Program-made: the position numbers and the translations under genes | Shown here: in pieces, positions 35,131 to 44,010 of the stretch | How positions within the stretch are numbered: position 1 is the stretch's first letter | Layout: each line of letters opens with the position of its first letter | The notes under the pieces: model-generated | Database searches by the model: none | The model's input: the letters and a program-made list of their open reading frames with translations, nothing else | What the model was told of the DNA's origin: nothing | Source: Pedobacter soli | GTDB lineage: Bacteria; Bacteroidota; Bacteroidia; Sphingobacteriales; Sphingobacteriaceae | Assembly: GCF_900101435.1 (NCBI RefSeq) | Contig: NZ_FMZH01000005.1 | Span: 372,001-436,000 of the forward strand | DNA length: 64,000 nt | Direction of reading: 5' to 3'

Positions 35131-36411
35131 CTAGTAATTGTATTTGTCTTTCCAGTTCTGCCTTAGCTTTTCACGCAGCTTTTCTTCGGCAGCATTTTTC
35201 CCCGGATCGTATAGTTTAGTTCCGCTCAACTCTTCAGGGAAATACTCCTGTGGTGAAAAATTACCATCATAGCTGTGCGAATATTGATAATCTTTACCAT
35301 AACCAATGTTTTTCATCAGCTTGGTCGGTGCATTGCGGATATGCAATGGTACAGGCAAATTACCTGTTTGTTTAACCAAAGCCTGAGCATGGTTAATGGC
35401 TTCGTAAGCGGCATTGCTTTTAGGCGAACTGGCCAGATAGGTAACACATTGCGATAAAATAATGCGCGCTTCGGGGTAACCAATTACATTAACGGCTGTA
35501 AAACAATTATTGGCAAGCAACAGGGCATTGGGATTGGCATTACCAATATCTTCTGAGGATAAAATCAACAACCTTCGGGCAATAAACAAAGGATCTTCGC
35601 CGCCTTCTATCATCCGGGCAAGCCAGTATACCGCTGCATTGGGGTCGCTACCGCGGATGGACTTGATAAAAGCCGAAATAATATCGTAATGCTGCTCGCC
35701 GGCTTTATCGTACAAAGCCAGGTTTTGCTGTGCATGGGCCAATACATTTTCGTTGGTAAGCACCATTTTATTCCCACCGATGCCATTAATGGCAATTTCG
35801 AGTACGTTTAACAGTTTTCGTGCATCGCCACCCGATAAGCGGATCAGCGCTTCGTGCTCTTTTATGGTAATTTTCTTTTCTGCTAAAATGCTGTCTTTCT
35901 TAATGGCGGTTTGCAATAAACCTACCAGTTCAGTTTCGGTAAGTGATTTTAGAATGTACACCTGACAGCGCGAAAGCAATGCGGAAATCACTTCAAACGA
36001 TGGATTTTCGGTAGTAGCACCAATTAAAGTAACCAATCCGCGTTCTACGGCACCTAATAAACTATCTTGTTGCGATTTGCTGAAGCGGTGAATCTCATCA
36101 ATAAACAAAATGGGTAAACCCAAAAAGCTATCTTTCAACTGTGCCGCGCGATCAATTACCTCGCGAATATCTTTCACCCCGCTGTTAATTGCACTTAAAT
36201 TAAAAAATGGCCGGTCGAGCGCCTGTGAAATAATGTAAGCCAGCGTAGTTTTACCCACACCCGGAGGACCCCAAAAAATCATAGATGGCAGTTGACCGCC
36301 CTCAATTGCCTTGCGTAATACAGCTCCCTCTCCTACCAAATGCTGTTGACCAACATATTCATCGAGATTTTGAGGGCGCATACGTTCGGCTAAAGGAGGC
36401 AGGTTTTGCAT
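35131..36411 (-). CDS. rarA: Replication-associated recombination protein A (MgsA/WRNIP1 family)
   Basis: A 426-residue AAA+ ATPase that acts at stalled forks in replication and recombination. Walker A is [13 protein letters not shown], Walker B is [18 protein letters not shown], sensor 1 is [12 protein letters not shown], the arginine finger region is LLSRCQVY, and the C-terminal tetramerisation part contains [20 protein letters not shown] and [10 protein letters not shown]. Length and motifs are standard. It appears monocistronic, although the DUF5687 operon starts 60 bp downstream on the same strand. Confidence 0.94.
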   Translation of the reverse strand: MQNLPPLAERMRPQNLDEYVGQQHLVGEGAVLRKAIEGGQLPSMIFWGPPGVGKTTLAYIISQALDRPFFNLSAINSGVKDIREVIDRAAQLKDSFLGLPILFIDEIHRFSKSQQDSLLGAVERGLVTLIGATTENPSFEVISALLSRCQVYILKSLTETELVGLLQTAIKKDSILAEKKITIKEHEALIRLSGGDARKLLNVLEIAINGIGGNKMVLTNENVLAHAQQNLALYDKAGEQHYDIISAFIKSIRGSDPNAAVYWLARMIEGGEDPLFIARRLLILSSEDIGNANPNALLLANNCFTAVNVIGYPEARIILSQCVTYLASSPKSNAAYEAINHAQALVKQTGNLPVPLHIRNAPTKLMKNIGYGKDYQYSHSYDGNFSPQEYFPEELSGTKLYDPGKNAAEEKLREKLRQNWKDKYNY

Positions 36412-36539
36412 AATGGTAAATATATAAAAATTGATTATTTTGTTGGTCGATAATCTTGATTAACCAAATATTGAAAGCGTAAATCTTTTAATACCTCACT
36501 AAAACAAAAAGATGGAGGCTTTAGTTCTAACATACAGTT

Positions 36540-36920
36540 ATGGATATTAAAAATTTAGATCACCTGGTACTCACGGTGTCAAACCTGGAGAGTACCTGCC
36601 GCTTTTATAACCTGGCCTTAGGGATGGAAATTGTTGAGTTTGGCGAGAACAGAAAAGCGCTGAAATTCGGCAACCAGAAAATCAATCTCCACCAACACGG
36701 AAGCGAAATTGAACCCAAAGCTTTTAAACCTACCCCCGGAACAGCCGATTTATGTTTCATTACCGATTTTCCGATACGTGTAGTGATGGAAGAACTTAAA
36801 GAAAAGTGTATCGAAATAGAAGAAGGTCCGGTTGAAAGAACAGGGGCCAATGGTAAAATTATTTCTATCTACCTGCGCGATCCGGATATGAATTTGATTG
36901 AAGTGAGTAATTATTTGTAG
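36540..36920 (+). CDS. VOC-family (glyoxalase-like) protein
   Basis: A 126-residue single vicinal-oxygen-chelate fold: LDHLVLTVSNLESTCRFY opens the first beta-alpha-beta module and IYLRDPDMNLIEVSNYL closes the second. Metal ligand candidates are His8, His52-type (NLHQHG) and Glu in LIEVS. It resembles the GLOD5/glyoxalase-related clade. The reaction is not known. It is monocistronic. Confidence 0.85.
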   Translation: MDIKNLDHLVLTVSNLESTCRFYNLALGMEIVEFGENRKALKFGNQKINLHQHGSEIEPKAFKPTPGTADLCFITDFPIRVVMEELKEKCIEIEEGPVERTGANGKIISIYLRDPDMNLIEVSNYL

Positions 36921-36960
36921 CAACAAATTAATGCCACGGAGGTACGGATTGACTCAATCG

Positions 36961-37006
36961 TCCGCGTTTGTAACGCGGATGTGCGGGAATGGCGATTGCA
37001 TCGCCA
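36961..37006. repeat. Double hairpin (TCCGCGTT/AACGCGGA and TGGCGAT/ATCGCCA)
   Basis: Two perfect hairpins (8-bp and 7-bp stems, 3-nt loops) fill the gap between the VOC gene and the convergent MFS gene. G+C content is higher than the surroundings. The style is that of REP sequences, and could serve as a terminator for either side. Confidence 0.65.
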
Positions 37007-37015
37007 CTGTTTAAA

Positions 37016-38314
37016 TCAATCCTCAATCTTAGAATGATGCTTGGTATCTTTCATGGTGGTGTATAAAATGAGCGAGATTAGAATACAGCCCGTAACATAC
37101 CAATAAAAATAACTTTCATGCCCGATGTTTTTAAACCAAAGCGCGAAGTACTCAGCTGTACCACCAAAAATAGCTACTGTTAAAGCATAGGGTAAACCTA
37201 CCCCTAATGCCCTGATTTCTGCCGGAAAAAGCTCAGCTTTTACTACCGCATTGATACTGGTATAGCCGCTAACGATAATCAATGCAGCTATCATCAGGAA
37301 GAATATGATGGTGGTATTGGTTTCGTGGGTTAAGCTGGTTAAAATGGGGTAAGTACATAATGTGCCCAGTACACCAAAGCCAATGAGTAAAGGTTTACGT
37401 CCAATTTTATCGGATAATAAACCAAACAAAGGCTGCATAAGGGCAAATACCAGTAGCGAAATAAAGGAAAGTGTGGTTGAGGTTTCTTTACTCAGGTGCA
37501 CGGTATTAACCAGAAACTTTTGCATGTAGGTGCTGAAAGTATAAAAAGCGATGGTTCCGCCAAGGGTTAGGCCCACCACAGTAAAAACTTCTTTAGGATA
37601 TTGCAGCAATACGGCAATCCCACTTTTTTTATCAGCCGACTGTTTACTTTTAAATGCCGTGGTTTCATCAATATGCCTTCTTAAATACAACGCAATGAAA
37701 GAAAGAATTGCACCAATAAAAAACGGAATTCGCCAGCCCCACTCATGTAGCTCAGCAGGGGTTAACAGCCAGTTTTGCAAAATCAGCTGAATGCCGAGCG
37801 CCAATAGTTGCCCGCCAATTAAAGTTACATATTGAAAGCTCGAATAAAAGCCGCGATGTTTCCGTGTAGCCATTTCGCTCAGGTAAGTGGCTGATGTACC
37901 GTATTCACCACCTGTGCTTAACCCCTGAATTAACCGCGCAAAAATCAACAACAAAGGAGCTGCGATACCAATCTGTTTATACCCCGGGGTCAAACCAATA
38001 ATCAGCGATCCGATAGCCATAATCAATACCGAAAGCGTCATGGAGCGTTTGCGCCCGAATTTATCGGCTATGCTGCCAAATAACCAGCCACCAATTGGCC
38101 GCATTAAAAAACCCACCGCGAAAATGCCGGCGGTATCTAACAATTGGGCCGTTGGATTGCTGTTTGGGAAAAAAGCAGGCGAAAAATACAAGGCAAAAGC
38201 CGAATAGGTATACCAGTCATACCATTCGACCAAATTACCAACAGAACCACCAAATATTGATTTCAACCGGTATTCTACATCTTTGATTTCGTTCTGAGGA
38301 AAGGTTTTTGACAT
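37016..38314 (-). CDS. MFS transporter, metabolite:H+ symporter (KgtP/ProP-like)
   Basis: The start at MSKTFPQNEI gives 432 residues; a 48-codon open extension upstream (MHVRVTEWKSW) is unlikely to be translated. Twelve membrane helices are visible. Family marks are GNLVEWYDWYTYSAFALYF, the loop FGSIADKFGRKRSM (2-3 signature) and LIQGLSTGGEYGTSATYLSE. That combination is the metabolite:H+ symporter family (alpha-ketoglutarate, proline/betaine or citrate type); the substrate cannot be read. It is monocistronic, divergent from the methyltransferase. Confidence 0.88.
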   Translation of the reverse strand: MSKTFPQNEIKDVEYRLKSIFGGSVGNLVEWYDWYTYSAFALYFSPAFFPNSNPTAQLLDTAGIFAVGFLMRPIGGWLFGSIADKFGRKRSMTLSVLIMAIGSLIIGLTPGYKQIGIAAPLLLIFARLIQGLSTGGEYGTSATYLSEMATRKHRGFYSSFQYVTLIGGQLLALGIQLILQNWLLTPAELHEWGWRIPFFIGAILSFIALYLRRHIDETTAFKSKQSADKKSGIAVLLQYPKEVFTVVGLTLGGTIAFYTFSTYMQKFLVNTVHLSKETSTTLSFISLLVFALMQPLFGLLSDKIGRKPLLIGFGVLGTLCTYPILTSLTHETNTTIIFFLMIAALIIVSGYTSINAVVKAELFPAEIRALGVGLPYALTVAIFGGTAEYFALWFKNIGHESYFYWYVTGCILISLILYTTMKDTKHHSKIED

Positions 38315-38475
38315 ATGGAATGAATGGATTTTGAACGATTGAATTGCAAATGAAACATTGGGTCCAATAATTCGGTTCTTAATCAAAAATATAATAATTT
38401 TATAAAGAAAGCGAGGAAGCCACGTCCAAGACTTCCACTCTGTTACCCGCACATGCAAAATTCAATCATTAAACA

Positions 38476-39213
38476 ATGAAAGATAACTTTTCTACCCAGG
38501 CCGAAGGTTACTCGATATACCGGCCAACCTATCCACAAGAACTGTATGATTATCTGTTTAAGTTAACGCTAAATAAGCAAGCTGCCTGGGATTGCGCAAC
38601 GGGAAACGGCCAGGTTGCGCGTGTACTGGCGCAGCATTTTGAGAAGGTTTATGCCACAGACATTAGTGAAAATCAATTGAAAAATGCCTTACAGTTACCC
38701 AATATCACTTACAAAGTTGAACCTGCAGAGCAAACCACGGTCGGAGATAACAGTTTCGATCTTATTACCGTAGCGCAGGCCATCCATTGGTTTAATTTTG
38801 AAGCATTTTATGCCGAGGTAAAAAGAACGCTAAAACCCGATGGACTTTTCGCCGTAATTGGTTACGGCATTATGTACATTGATAAAAAAGTAGATAAAGC
38901 CGTGCATAAGTTGTATGAGGATATTTTGGGTAAATATTGGGACAATGAGCGCCGCTATATCGAAGAAAATTACAAAACCATTCCTTTCCCTTTTGAAGAG
39001 TTGGTTGCACCACACTTTCAGATTAAAACTACCTGGAATTTTAACCAGTTAATTGGTTATTTAAATACCTGGTCGGCGCTGCAACATTACAAAAAAGCCA
39101 ATGAACGCAACCCACTGGAATATATGTTTACCGAGTTAAAAGAAGCCTGGGGCGATGATGCAGAAAAAGATGTGCATTTCCCTGCTTTATTGCGGGTTGG
39201 AAGACTTATTTAA
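38476..39213 (+). CDS. Class I SAM-dependent methyltransferase
   Basis: A 245-residue methyltransferase. Motif I is AAWDCATGNGQVARVLAQHF, motif II VYATDISENQL, and post-motif DLITVAQAIHWFNFEAFYAE carries the YHWF-like feature of the UbiE/Trans-aconitate-type small-molecule enzymes. The substrate is unknown. Its TAA stop lies in the left arm of a 102-bp inverted-repeat element. Confidence 0.85.
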   Translation: MKDNFSTQAEGYSIYRPTYPQELYDYLFKLTLNKQAAWDCATGNGQVARVLAQHFEKVYATDISENQLKNALQLPNITYKVEPAEQTTVGDNSFDLITVAQAIHWFNFEAFYAEVKRTLKPDGLFAVIGYGIMYIDKKVDKAVHKLYEDILGKYWDNERRYIEENYKTIPFPFEELVAPHFQIKTTWNFNQLIGYLNTWSALQHYKKANERNPLEYMFTELKEAWGDDAEKDVHFPALLRVGRLI

Positions 39214-39311
39214 CCGCAAAGAAAAAGAAGTTATCGCAAAGCGCGCAAAGCTGCATATTGAATACATACTTAGCGTTTCTTTGCGCAAATCTTAGCGCCC
39301 TTTGCGGTTAA
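39210..39311. repeat. Inverted-repeat element with TTAACCGCAAAG ends
   Basis: Perfect 12-bp terminal inverted repeats bound a 102-bp stretch rich in GCAAAG words (CGCAAAGCGCGCAAAG and the mirror CTTTGCG). The left end includes the stop codon of the methyltransferase, and the right end is 5 bp short of the stop of hisS. It could end transcription from both sides. Confidence 0.75.
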
Positions 39312-39315
39312 CAGG

Positions 39316-40707
39316 CTATTTCATCAAATCCAAAATACCCAAAACGGTTAATTTTTTCTGCTCACCGCTTTGCATATCTTTTAGTGTAAGTTCTCCGCTG
39401 GTCATTTCATCACCACCGATTAAAATTACGTAAGGAATATTCTTGGCATCAGCGTAAGCCATCTGTTTTTTTAGTTTGGCCGAAGTTGGGTAAAGTTCAG
39501 TAGCGATACCTGCATTTCTGAATTGTTGTAAAATTGGCAAAGCATATTTTTCGGCTTCTGCATCGAAATTACTGATGAGCACTTTAGTCCCCACTTCTGC
39601 AGCGGCAGGGAAAAGATTTAATTCTTCCAGTACATCATAAATGCGATCGGCACCGAACGAAACACCTACGCCGGTTAAATCTTTTAACCCGAACATGCCG
39701 GTTAAGTCATCGTAACGGCCACCGCCGCCAATACTGCCCATAGCCACCTCGTTGGTTTTAACTTCGAAAATACAACCGGTGTAATAGTTTAAGCCACGGG
39801 CCAGGGTAATATCCAGTTCCAGTTTAGCGGTTAATGGCAAACTATAAGCAATAAGGCTTTCTACATAACCAAAAACCTGCTCAATTTCGGCAATACCTTT
39901 TAACCCGGTTTCTGAACTCGCTAAAACCTCCTTCAAACTCGCTAACTTCTCATCGTTACTGCCTTCCAGCAAAATTACCGGACGCAATTTTTCTAAATCC
40001 TGTTCTGTAAAGCCACGTTCTAATAGTTCTTTACTTACCCCATCTAAACCAATTTTATCCAGTTTATCGATAGCAACAGTCATGTCGATAATTAAATCCG
40101 GTTTACCAATAATTTCGGCAATACCCGATAAAATTTTACGGTTATTAATTTTAATGCTGAAATCTTTCAGGCCTAATTTGCCCAAAGCTTCATTATAGAT
40201 TAAGATAAATTCGGCTTCATTTAATAAGCTGTCAGAACCTACCACATCCACATCGCACTGATAAAACTCACGATATCTGCCTTTTTGCGGTCTATCGGCA
40301 CGCCAAACCGGCTGCACCTGAAAGCGCTTAAAAGGTAAGGTAATATCGTTCTGGTGCATCACTACGTAACGTGCAAAAGGCACGGTTAAATCGTAACGCA
40401 AAGCTTTTTCAGAAATTAAAGAAATCAGTTTATTGCTGTTATCTTCTTCGGCAAAATCGAAAGATTTCTTTTTAGGATCTTTCAGGAACTCACCGCTGTT
40501 TAATATTTTAAAGATCAGTTTATCGCCTTCATCGCCATATTTACCAGTTAAGGTTGATAAATTTTCGAAACTTGGAGTTTGAATTTCGGCATAGCCATAC
40601 TTTTTGAAAACAGTTTTAATGGTATCGTAAATAAAATTGCGTTTTACCATTTCAACCGGAGAAAAATCGCGCGTACCTTTTGCTAATGAGGGTTTAATAA
40701 CTGACAT
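39316..40707 (-). CDS. hisS: Histidine-tRNA ligase
   Basis: A 463-residue class II synthetase. Motif 2 is QVQPVWRADRPQKGRYREF with the class arginine, the histidine-specific loops are ARGLNYYTGCIFE and GGGRYDDLTGMFG, and motif 3 is GVGVSFGADRIYD. The C-terminal anticodon-binding domain follows (VLISNFDAEAEKYAL to the end). The start ATG is preceded by a perfect -7 box (TATTTTTG, 40720-40713) at only 5 nt, and the position where a -33 box should be is inside the palindromic repeat at 40730-40830. Confidence 0.95.
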   Translation of the reverse strand: MSVIKPSLAKGTRDFSPVEMVKRNFIYDTIKTVFKKYGYAEIQTPSFENLSTLTGKYGDEGDKLIFKILNSGEFLKDPKKKSFDFAEEDNSNKLISLISEKALRYDLTVPFARYVVMHQNDITLPFKRFQVQPVWRADRPQKGRYREFYQCDVDVVGSDSLLNEAEFILIYNEALGKLGLKDFSIKINNRKILSGIAEIIGKPDLIIDMTVAIDKLDKIGLDGVSKELLERGFTEQDLEKLRPVILLEGSNDEKLASLKEVLASSETGLKGIAEIEQVFGYVESLIAYSLPLTAKLELDITLARGLNYYTGCIFEVKTNEVAMGSIGGGGRYDDLTGMFGLKDLTGVGVSFGADRIYDVLEELNLFPAAAEVGTKVLISNFDAEAEKYALPILQQFRNAGIATELYPTSAKLKKQMAYADAKNIPYVILIGGDEMTSGELTLKDMQSGEQKKLTVLGILDLMK

Positions 40708-40729
40708 AGGCGCAAAAATACAAAGTTTT

Positions 40730-40830
40730 CGTCATTGCGAGAAGGCTTTTTCAGCCGACGAAGCAATCTTACAACGAGCGCTACCAGCCTACGCATTAAG
40801 ATTGCTTCGTCGTTCCTCCTCGCAATGACG
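40730..40830. repeat. Palindromic interspersed repeat, copy 2 (CGTCATTGCGAG ends)
   Basis: A 101-bp element with 12-bp perfect terminal inverted repeats and inner AAGCAATCTTA/TTAAGATTGCTT arms. The segment GAAGGCTTTTTCAGCCGACG matches copy 1 (minus strand of 23021-23140) except for single changes. It sits right at the hisS promoter. The 40708-41074 gap (367 bp) contains this element and the next, and no gene. Confidence 0.85.
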
Positions 40831-40966
40831 ATCATCGTACCCTTTAAGAAATATTAAAACAGGATATGGCTCGAATAATCTTGTAAAAGGAAGGTTTTAA
40901 ACAGAATTTATGTTGGGGGGAAGGGTACTTTACTTCGCTATCATTGACAGGCTAAATAAAAAGACT

Positions 40967-41052
40967 CGTCATCTTGACCGGAGCATTGCGGAGCGGAGAG
41001 ATCTATCTCGAGATGGATTTCTCCATTCCGTTTCACTACAGTCGAAATGACG
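40967..41052. repeat. Second inverted-repeat element, CGTCATCTTGAC / GTCGAAATGACG ends
   Basis: Ends pair at 10 of 12 positions. The interior has GCGGAGCGGAGAGATCTATC followed by a mirror ATGGATTTCTCC, so the whole 86 bp can fold. It is of a different type from the neighbouring CGTCATTGCGAG element but similar in size and placement, and possibly related by the shared CGTCAT terminus. Confidence 0.65.
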
Positions 41053-41074
41053 GGCTACACCAAGAAGACCAATG

Positions 41075-41425
41075 CTATCCTCCGGCCTTTTTGGCCTTAT
41101 AGCCCTCTTTTTGCAAAATGCCCATCACTTTATCCCGAACATCTCCCTGGATCATGATTTCGCCATCTTTAACCGAGCCACCTACACCACATTTGGTCTT
41201 CAGCATTTTACCCAGTACTTCTAAATCTTCATTACGGCCTTTAAAACCAGTAATTAGTGTTACAGCCTTACCGCCACGGTTCTTTTTATCGAGCATTACC
41301 CGAAAATCCTGCTGGTTATTGGCTGGCGTAACCGTATCATCCACTTCCTCTTCGTATTCAAAATCCGGATTGGTAGAATACATAATTCCACCCAAATCGC
41401 TTAAACTATTTTTCTTTGGTTTCAT
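41075..41425 (-). CDS. SUI1/YciH-family translation initiation factor-like protein
   Basis: A 116-residue protein: an acidic N-terminal ~40 residues (FEYEEEVDDTV) and a C-terminal SUI1 domain (eIF1-like) with KNRGGKAVTLITGFKGR, LGKMLKTKCGVGGSVKDGEI and IQGDVRDKVMGILQKEGYKA. Bacterial YciH can check start-codon selection, but its role in this phylum is untested. It is monocistronic. Confidence 0.9.
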   Translation of the reverse strand: MKPKKNSLSDLGGIMYSTNPDFEYEEEVDDTVTPANNQQDFRVMLDKKNRGGKAVTLITGFKGRNEDLEVLGKMLKTKCGVGGSVKDGEIMIQGDVRDKVMGILQKEGYKAKKAGG

Positions 41426-41426
41426 A

Positions 41427-41588
41427 ATTGTAAATGTTCATTGGTTCAGTAGCTATTAGGTTATTAGTCAATAGCTAATGGTTCATGGTTAGTTTTATCT
41501 TCGCCACACGTTTATTGGTCAATGGTTGATGGTTTATGGTTAATAGCCAGATCAGTTCCAAACTGCAAACTGTCAACTCCAAACTTCC
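41427..41588. repeat. Word repeat with TTCATGGTTAG / CAATGGTTGATGG units
   Basis: The 160-bp gap reads as loosely repeated words (TTATTGGTCAATGGTTGATG, GGTTTATGGTTAATAG, AACTGCAAACTGTCAACTCC), the same style as at 2224 and 15348. Nothing codes here. It could come from slippage of a short seed. Confidence 0.65.
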
Positions 41589-42491
41589 TTATGGCACAAT
41601 TACCTGTAAAGATAAGGGATGTACAAGTGCTTCAATCGCCGTACCCATCTGTAAAGGTTCGCCATCTACATGCACTGCGCCCGCCTTTTCTCTGGTAATT
41701 TTAATGTGTTTCCCTTTAATAATTTCAATCATATCCGAGCTTTCAGCTGTGCCCCTTAACATTACATAACCTAAAACCGGCAGTTTTATTATCGGGAAAG
41801 GTTTAATAATGCAAACATCGAGCAAGCCATCTTTTACCGAAGCATTGGGTGCAATGTAAACATCGTTACCATACTGCGATGAATTGGCAATACTAATGGC
41901 AAAGGCTTTCCGCGTATAAGCGACGCCGTCAATCTCTAACTGATAGGTTTGTGGCTGATAATTAAAAACTTCTTTAAAACCCAATTTTACATAGCCCGAT
42001 AAGCCACGCTTTTTATCTTTCGAAAAAACAGCACTCAGGTGTGCATCGAAGCCCATACCTGCCAGATTAAAAAAACACTTTTGGTTAAATTCAGCAGTAT
42101 CTACACAATCAGTTTTATAATTATTGATCAGGCCAATAGCGTGCTTTAAATTTTTAGGGATTTTGAGAAACCTGGCCAGCCCATTGCCAGAGCCCAGTGG
42201 CAAAATGCCCAATATTTTATGGTGTTTAAGCACCTGGGTCGCCACTTCGTTAATCGTTCCATCGCCACCTGCAGCTACAATTACGTCAAAATTTTTGGTA
42301 GCCGCCTCGTCGGCGAGCTCGCCGGCATGCCCTACATATTCACTAAACACAAAGTTGGCATTAAACTTTTCCTTGTCCAGATATTGATCTATAAAATCGG
42401 GGATACGCAGCTTTCCTCTCCCACCCGAGATGGGGTTGATAATAAAGAGGATATTGATCTTTGTGTGCAAAGTGTAAGATTGAATGCACAA
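41589..42491 (-). CDS. YegS/DgkB-type lipid kinase (diacylglycerol kinase catalytic domain)
   Basis: About 293-300 residues. The nucleotide site is INPISGGRGK, the glycine motif is VAAGGDGTINEVATQ, and LPLGSGNGLARFL is the substrate loop. The C-terminal domain shows AGAVHVDGEPLQMG. It should phosphorylate diacylglycerol or a related lipid at the inner membrane. No ATG is available: the open frame starts with TTG at 42491 and a second TTG at 42470 (MHTKINILFI) fits the family N-terminus better, so the true start is probably 42470. Its promoter must share the ~40 bp in front of the divergent metK promoter. Confidence 0.87.
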   Translation of the reverse strand: MCIQSYTLHTKINILFIINPISGGRGKLRIPDFIDQYLDKEKFNANFVFSEYVGHAGELADEAATKNFDVIVAAGGDGTINEVATQVLKHHKILGILPLGSGNGLARFLKIPKNLKHAIGLINNYKTDCVDTAEFNQKCFFNLAGMGFDAHLSAVFSKDKKRGLSGYVKLGFKEVFNYQPQTYQLEIDGVAYTRKAFAISIANSSQYGNDVYIAPNASVKDGLLDVCIIKPFPIIKLPVLGYVMLRGTAESSDMIEIIKGKHIKITREKAGAVHVDGEPLQMGTAIEALVHPLSLQVIVP

Positions 42492-42505
42492 AATAATCTA
42501 TAATT

Positions 42506-42534
42506 TTTGAAATAAAGAAAATATGCTAATTTTG
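42506..42534 (+). promoter_or_regulatory. Promoter of metK
   Basis: TTTG (42506-42509), a 17-nt spacer and TAATTTTG (42527-42534, perfect). The expected transcription start near 42541 is only a few bases before the riboswitch P1 stem. Confidence 0.7.
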
Positions 42535-42545
42535 CAGCAGTAAAA

Positions 42546-42614
42546 AAGTGGATTGATTTGCTATCCCGACACTTCGGGACCGGATTGCAACCACTTAAAA
42601 AAATTGCTAATGCC
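42546..42614 (+). promoter_or_regulatory. metK leader: SAM-II-type riboswitch upstream of metK
   Basis: The leader folds as a SAM-II-like aptamer. P1 is AAGTGG (42546-42551) with CCACTT (42591-42596). Its loop carries TGATTTG and GGATTGCAA, and after P1 comes an A-run and GCTAATGCC. The order TGATTT, ATTGCAA, P1 3' strand, A-rich linker, GCTAA is that of the SAM-II consensus. One insertion distinguishes it: a TCCCGA/TCGGGA hairpin (42564-42579) inside loop 1. SAM would be expected to shut off metK expression. A further 80 nt separate it from the ATG, so the switching mechanism (translation or attenuation) is not obvious. The remaining leader also has an inverted GATTGA/TCAATC pair (42551-42556 and 42620-42625) that could compete with P1. 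Confidence 0.75.
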
Positions 42615-42695
42615 TCCTTTCAATCATTTTACCACTTGTTTCCAAGGGGTGTGGCAATTATAAAATTGTTTATTTACCATTAATTTATTTAATAA

Positions 42696-43946
42696 ATGTC
42701 GTATTTATTTACATCAGAATCTGTTTCTGAAGGTCACCCGGATAAAATTGCCGATCAAATTTCGGATGCATTAATTGATAACTTTTTAGCTTTCGATCCG
42801 GAATCAAAGGTAGCCTGCGAAACATTGGTTACTACTGGTCAGGTTATTTTAGCTGGTGAAGTAAAATCTAAAACCTATTTAGACGTACAGCAGATTGCCC
42901 GCGATGTAATCAAGAAAATTGGTTACACCAAAAGCGAGTATATGTTTGAGGCTAACTCTTGCGGAATTTTATCTGCTATCCACGAGCAGTCTCAGGATAT
43001 TAACCAGGGTGTAGATAGAAGCAACAAAGAAGAGCAAGGTGCCGGCGATCAGGGTATGATGTTTGGTTATGCCACTAACGAAACCGAAGATTATATGCCT
43101 TTGGCTTTAAACCTATCGCACAAGCTTTTACAGGAACTTGCTGTGTTAAGACGCGAAAACAACGAAATTAAATACCTTCGCCCGGATGCAAAAAGCCAAG
43201 TTACTTTAGAATACGACGATAACAACAAACCTGTTCGCATCGATGCGATTGTAATTTCGACCCAACACGATGATTTTGATGAAGAAGCTGCGATGCTGGC
43301 TAAAATCAAAACCGACCTGGTAAATATTTTAATCCCACGTATTATTAAAAGCAATCCGCAATATGCGCATTTATTTAACGATAAAATTGAATACCACATT
43401 AACCCAACCGGTAAATTCGTAATCGGCGGTCCGCATGGCGATACCGGCTTAACCGGCCGTAAAATCATTGTAGATACTTACGGTGGTAAAGGTGCACACG
43501 GTGGTGGTGCATTTTCGGGTAAAGATCCAAGTAAAGTAGATAGAAGTGCGGCTTATGCAACCCGTCATATCGCTAAAAACTTAGTAGCTGCCGGTGTAGC
43601 TGATGAGATTTTGGTGCAGGTATCATACGCTATCGGTGTAGCTAAACCAATGGGTATCTACATCAACACTTACGGAACCGGTAAAGTAGGCAAAACGGAT
43701 GGCGAGATTGCTAAAATTGTAGAATCGATTTTCGATATGCGTCCTTACTTTATTGAGCAACGTTTAAAATTGAGAAACCCCATTTATAGCGAAACTGCTG
43801 CTTACGGACACATGGGCCGTACGCCAGAAACTGTAAGCAAAACTTTCAGAACACCAAACGGTGAAGAAAAAACAGTTACTGTTGATTTGTTTACCTGGGA
43901 AAAATTAGATTACGTAGATCAGGTTAAAGCTGCATTCGGCATTTAA
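42696..43946 (+). CDS. metK: S-adenosylmethionine synthase
   Basis: A 416-residue enzyme making SAM from methionine and ATP. It opens with [20 protein letters not shown] (ATP/Mg site), then [19 protein letters not shown] [16 protein letters not shown], the loop [20 protein letters not shown] and the [20 protein letters not shown] segment, and the C-terminal YGHMGRT. All are family signatures with no change. The length is slightly over the 384-400 of most bacteria, as is usual in Bacteroidota. It is preceded by a SAM-II-type leader and ended by a strong terminator, so it is a single-gene regulated unit. Confidence 0.96.
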   Translation: MSYLFTSESVSEGHPDKIADQISDALIDNFLAFDPESKVACETLVTTGQVILAGEVKSKTYLDVQQIARDVIKKIGYTKSEYMFEANSCGILSAIHEQSQDINQGVDRSNKEEQGAGDQGMMFGYATNETEDYMPLALNLSHKLLQELAVLRRENNEIKYLRPDAKSQVTLEYDDNNKPVRIDAIVISTQHDDFDEEAAMLAKIKTDLVNILIPRIIKSNPQYAHLFNDKIEYHINPTGKFVIGGPHGDTGLTGRKIIVDTYGGKGAHGGGAFSGKDPSKVDRSAAYATRHIAKNLVAAGVADEILVQVSYAIGVAKPMGIYINTYGTGKVGKTDGEIAKIVESIFDMRPYFIEQRLKLRNPIYSETAAYGHMGRTPETVSKTFRTPNGEEKTVTVDLFTWEKLDYVDQVKAAFGI

Positions 43947-43966
43947 TCCATCAACATAAAATTAAA

Positions 43967-44003
43967 AAGGTGTTTTGCAGCAATGCAAAACGCCTTTTTT
44001 TTT
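43967..44003 (+). terminator. Rho-independent terminator of metK
   Basis: AAGGTGTTTTGCA pairs with TGCAAAACGCCTT (one G-U pair) around a 4-nt loop, followed by a run of nine to ten T. It lies 20 bp after the stop. Confidence 0.93.
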
Positions 44004-44010
44004 GCGCATC

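Noticed and set aside
38315..38458. 48-codon N-terminal extension of the MFS transporter
   Set aside because: It encodes no plausible leader, and MSKTFPQNEI before the first helix is the usual length.
42541..42625. SAM-I (S-box) riboswitch for the metK leader because of GCAACC and GCTAAT
   Set aside because: The K-turn and GGGACTGGCCC parts of SAM-I are absent; P1 with TGATTT, ATTGCAA and GCTAA fits SAM-II better.
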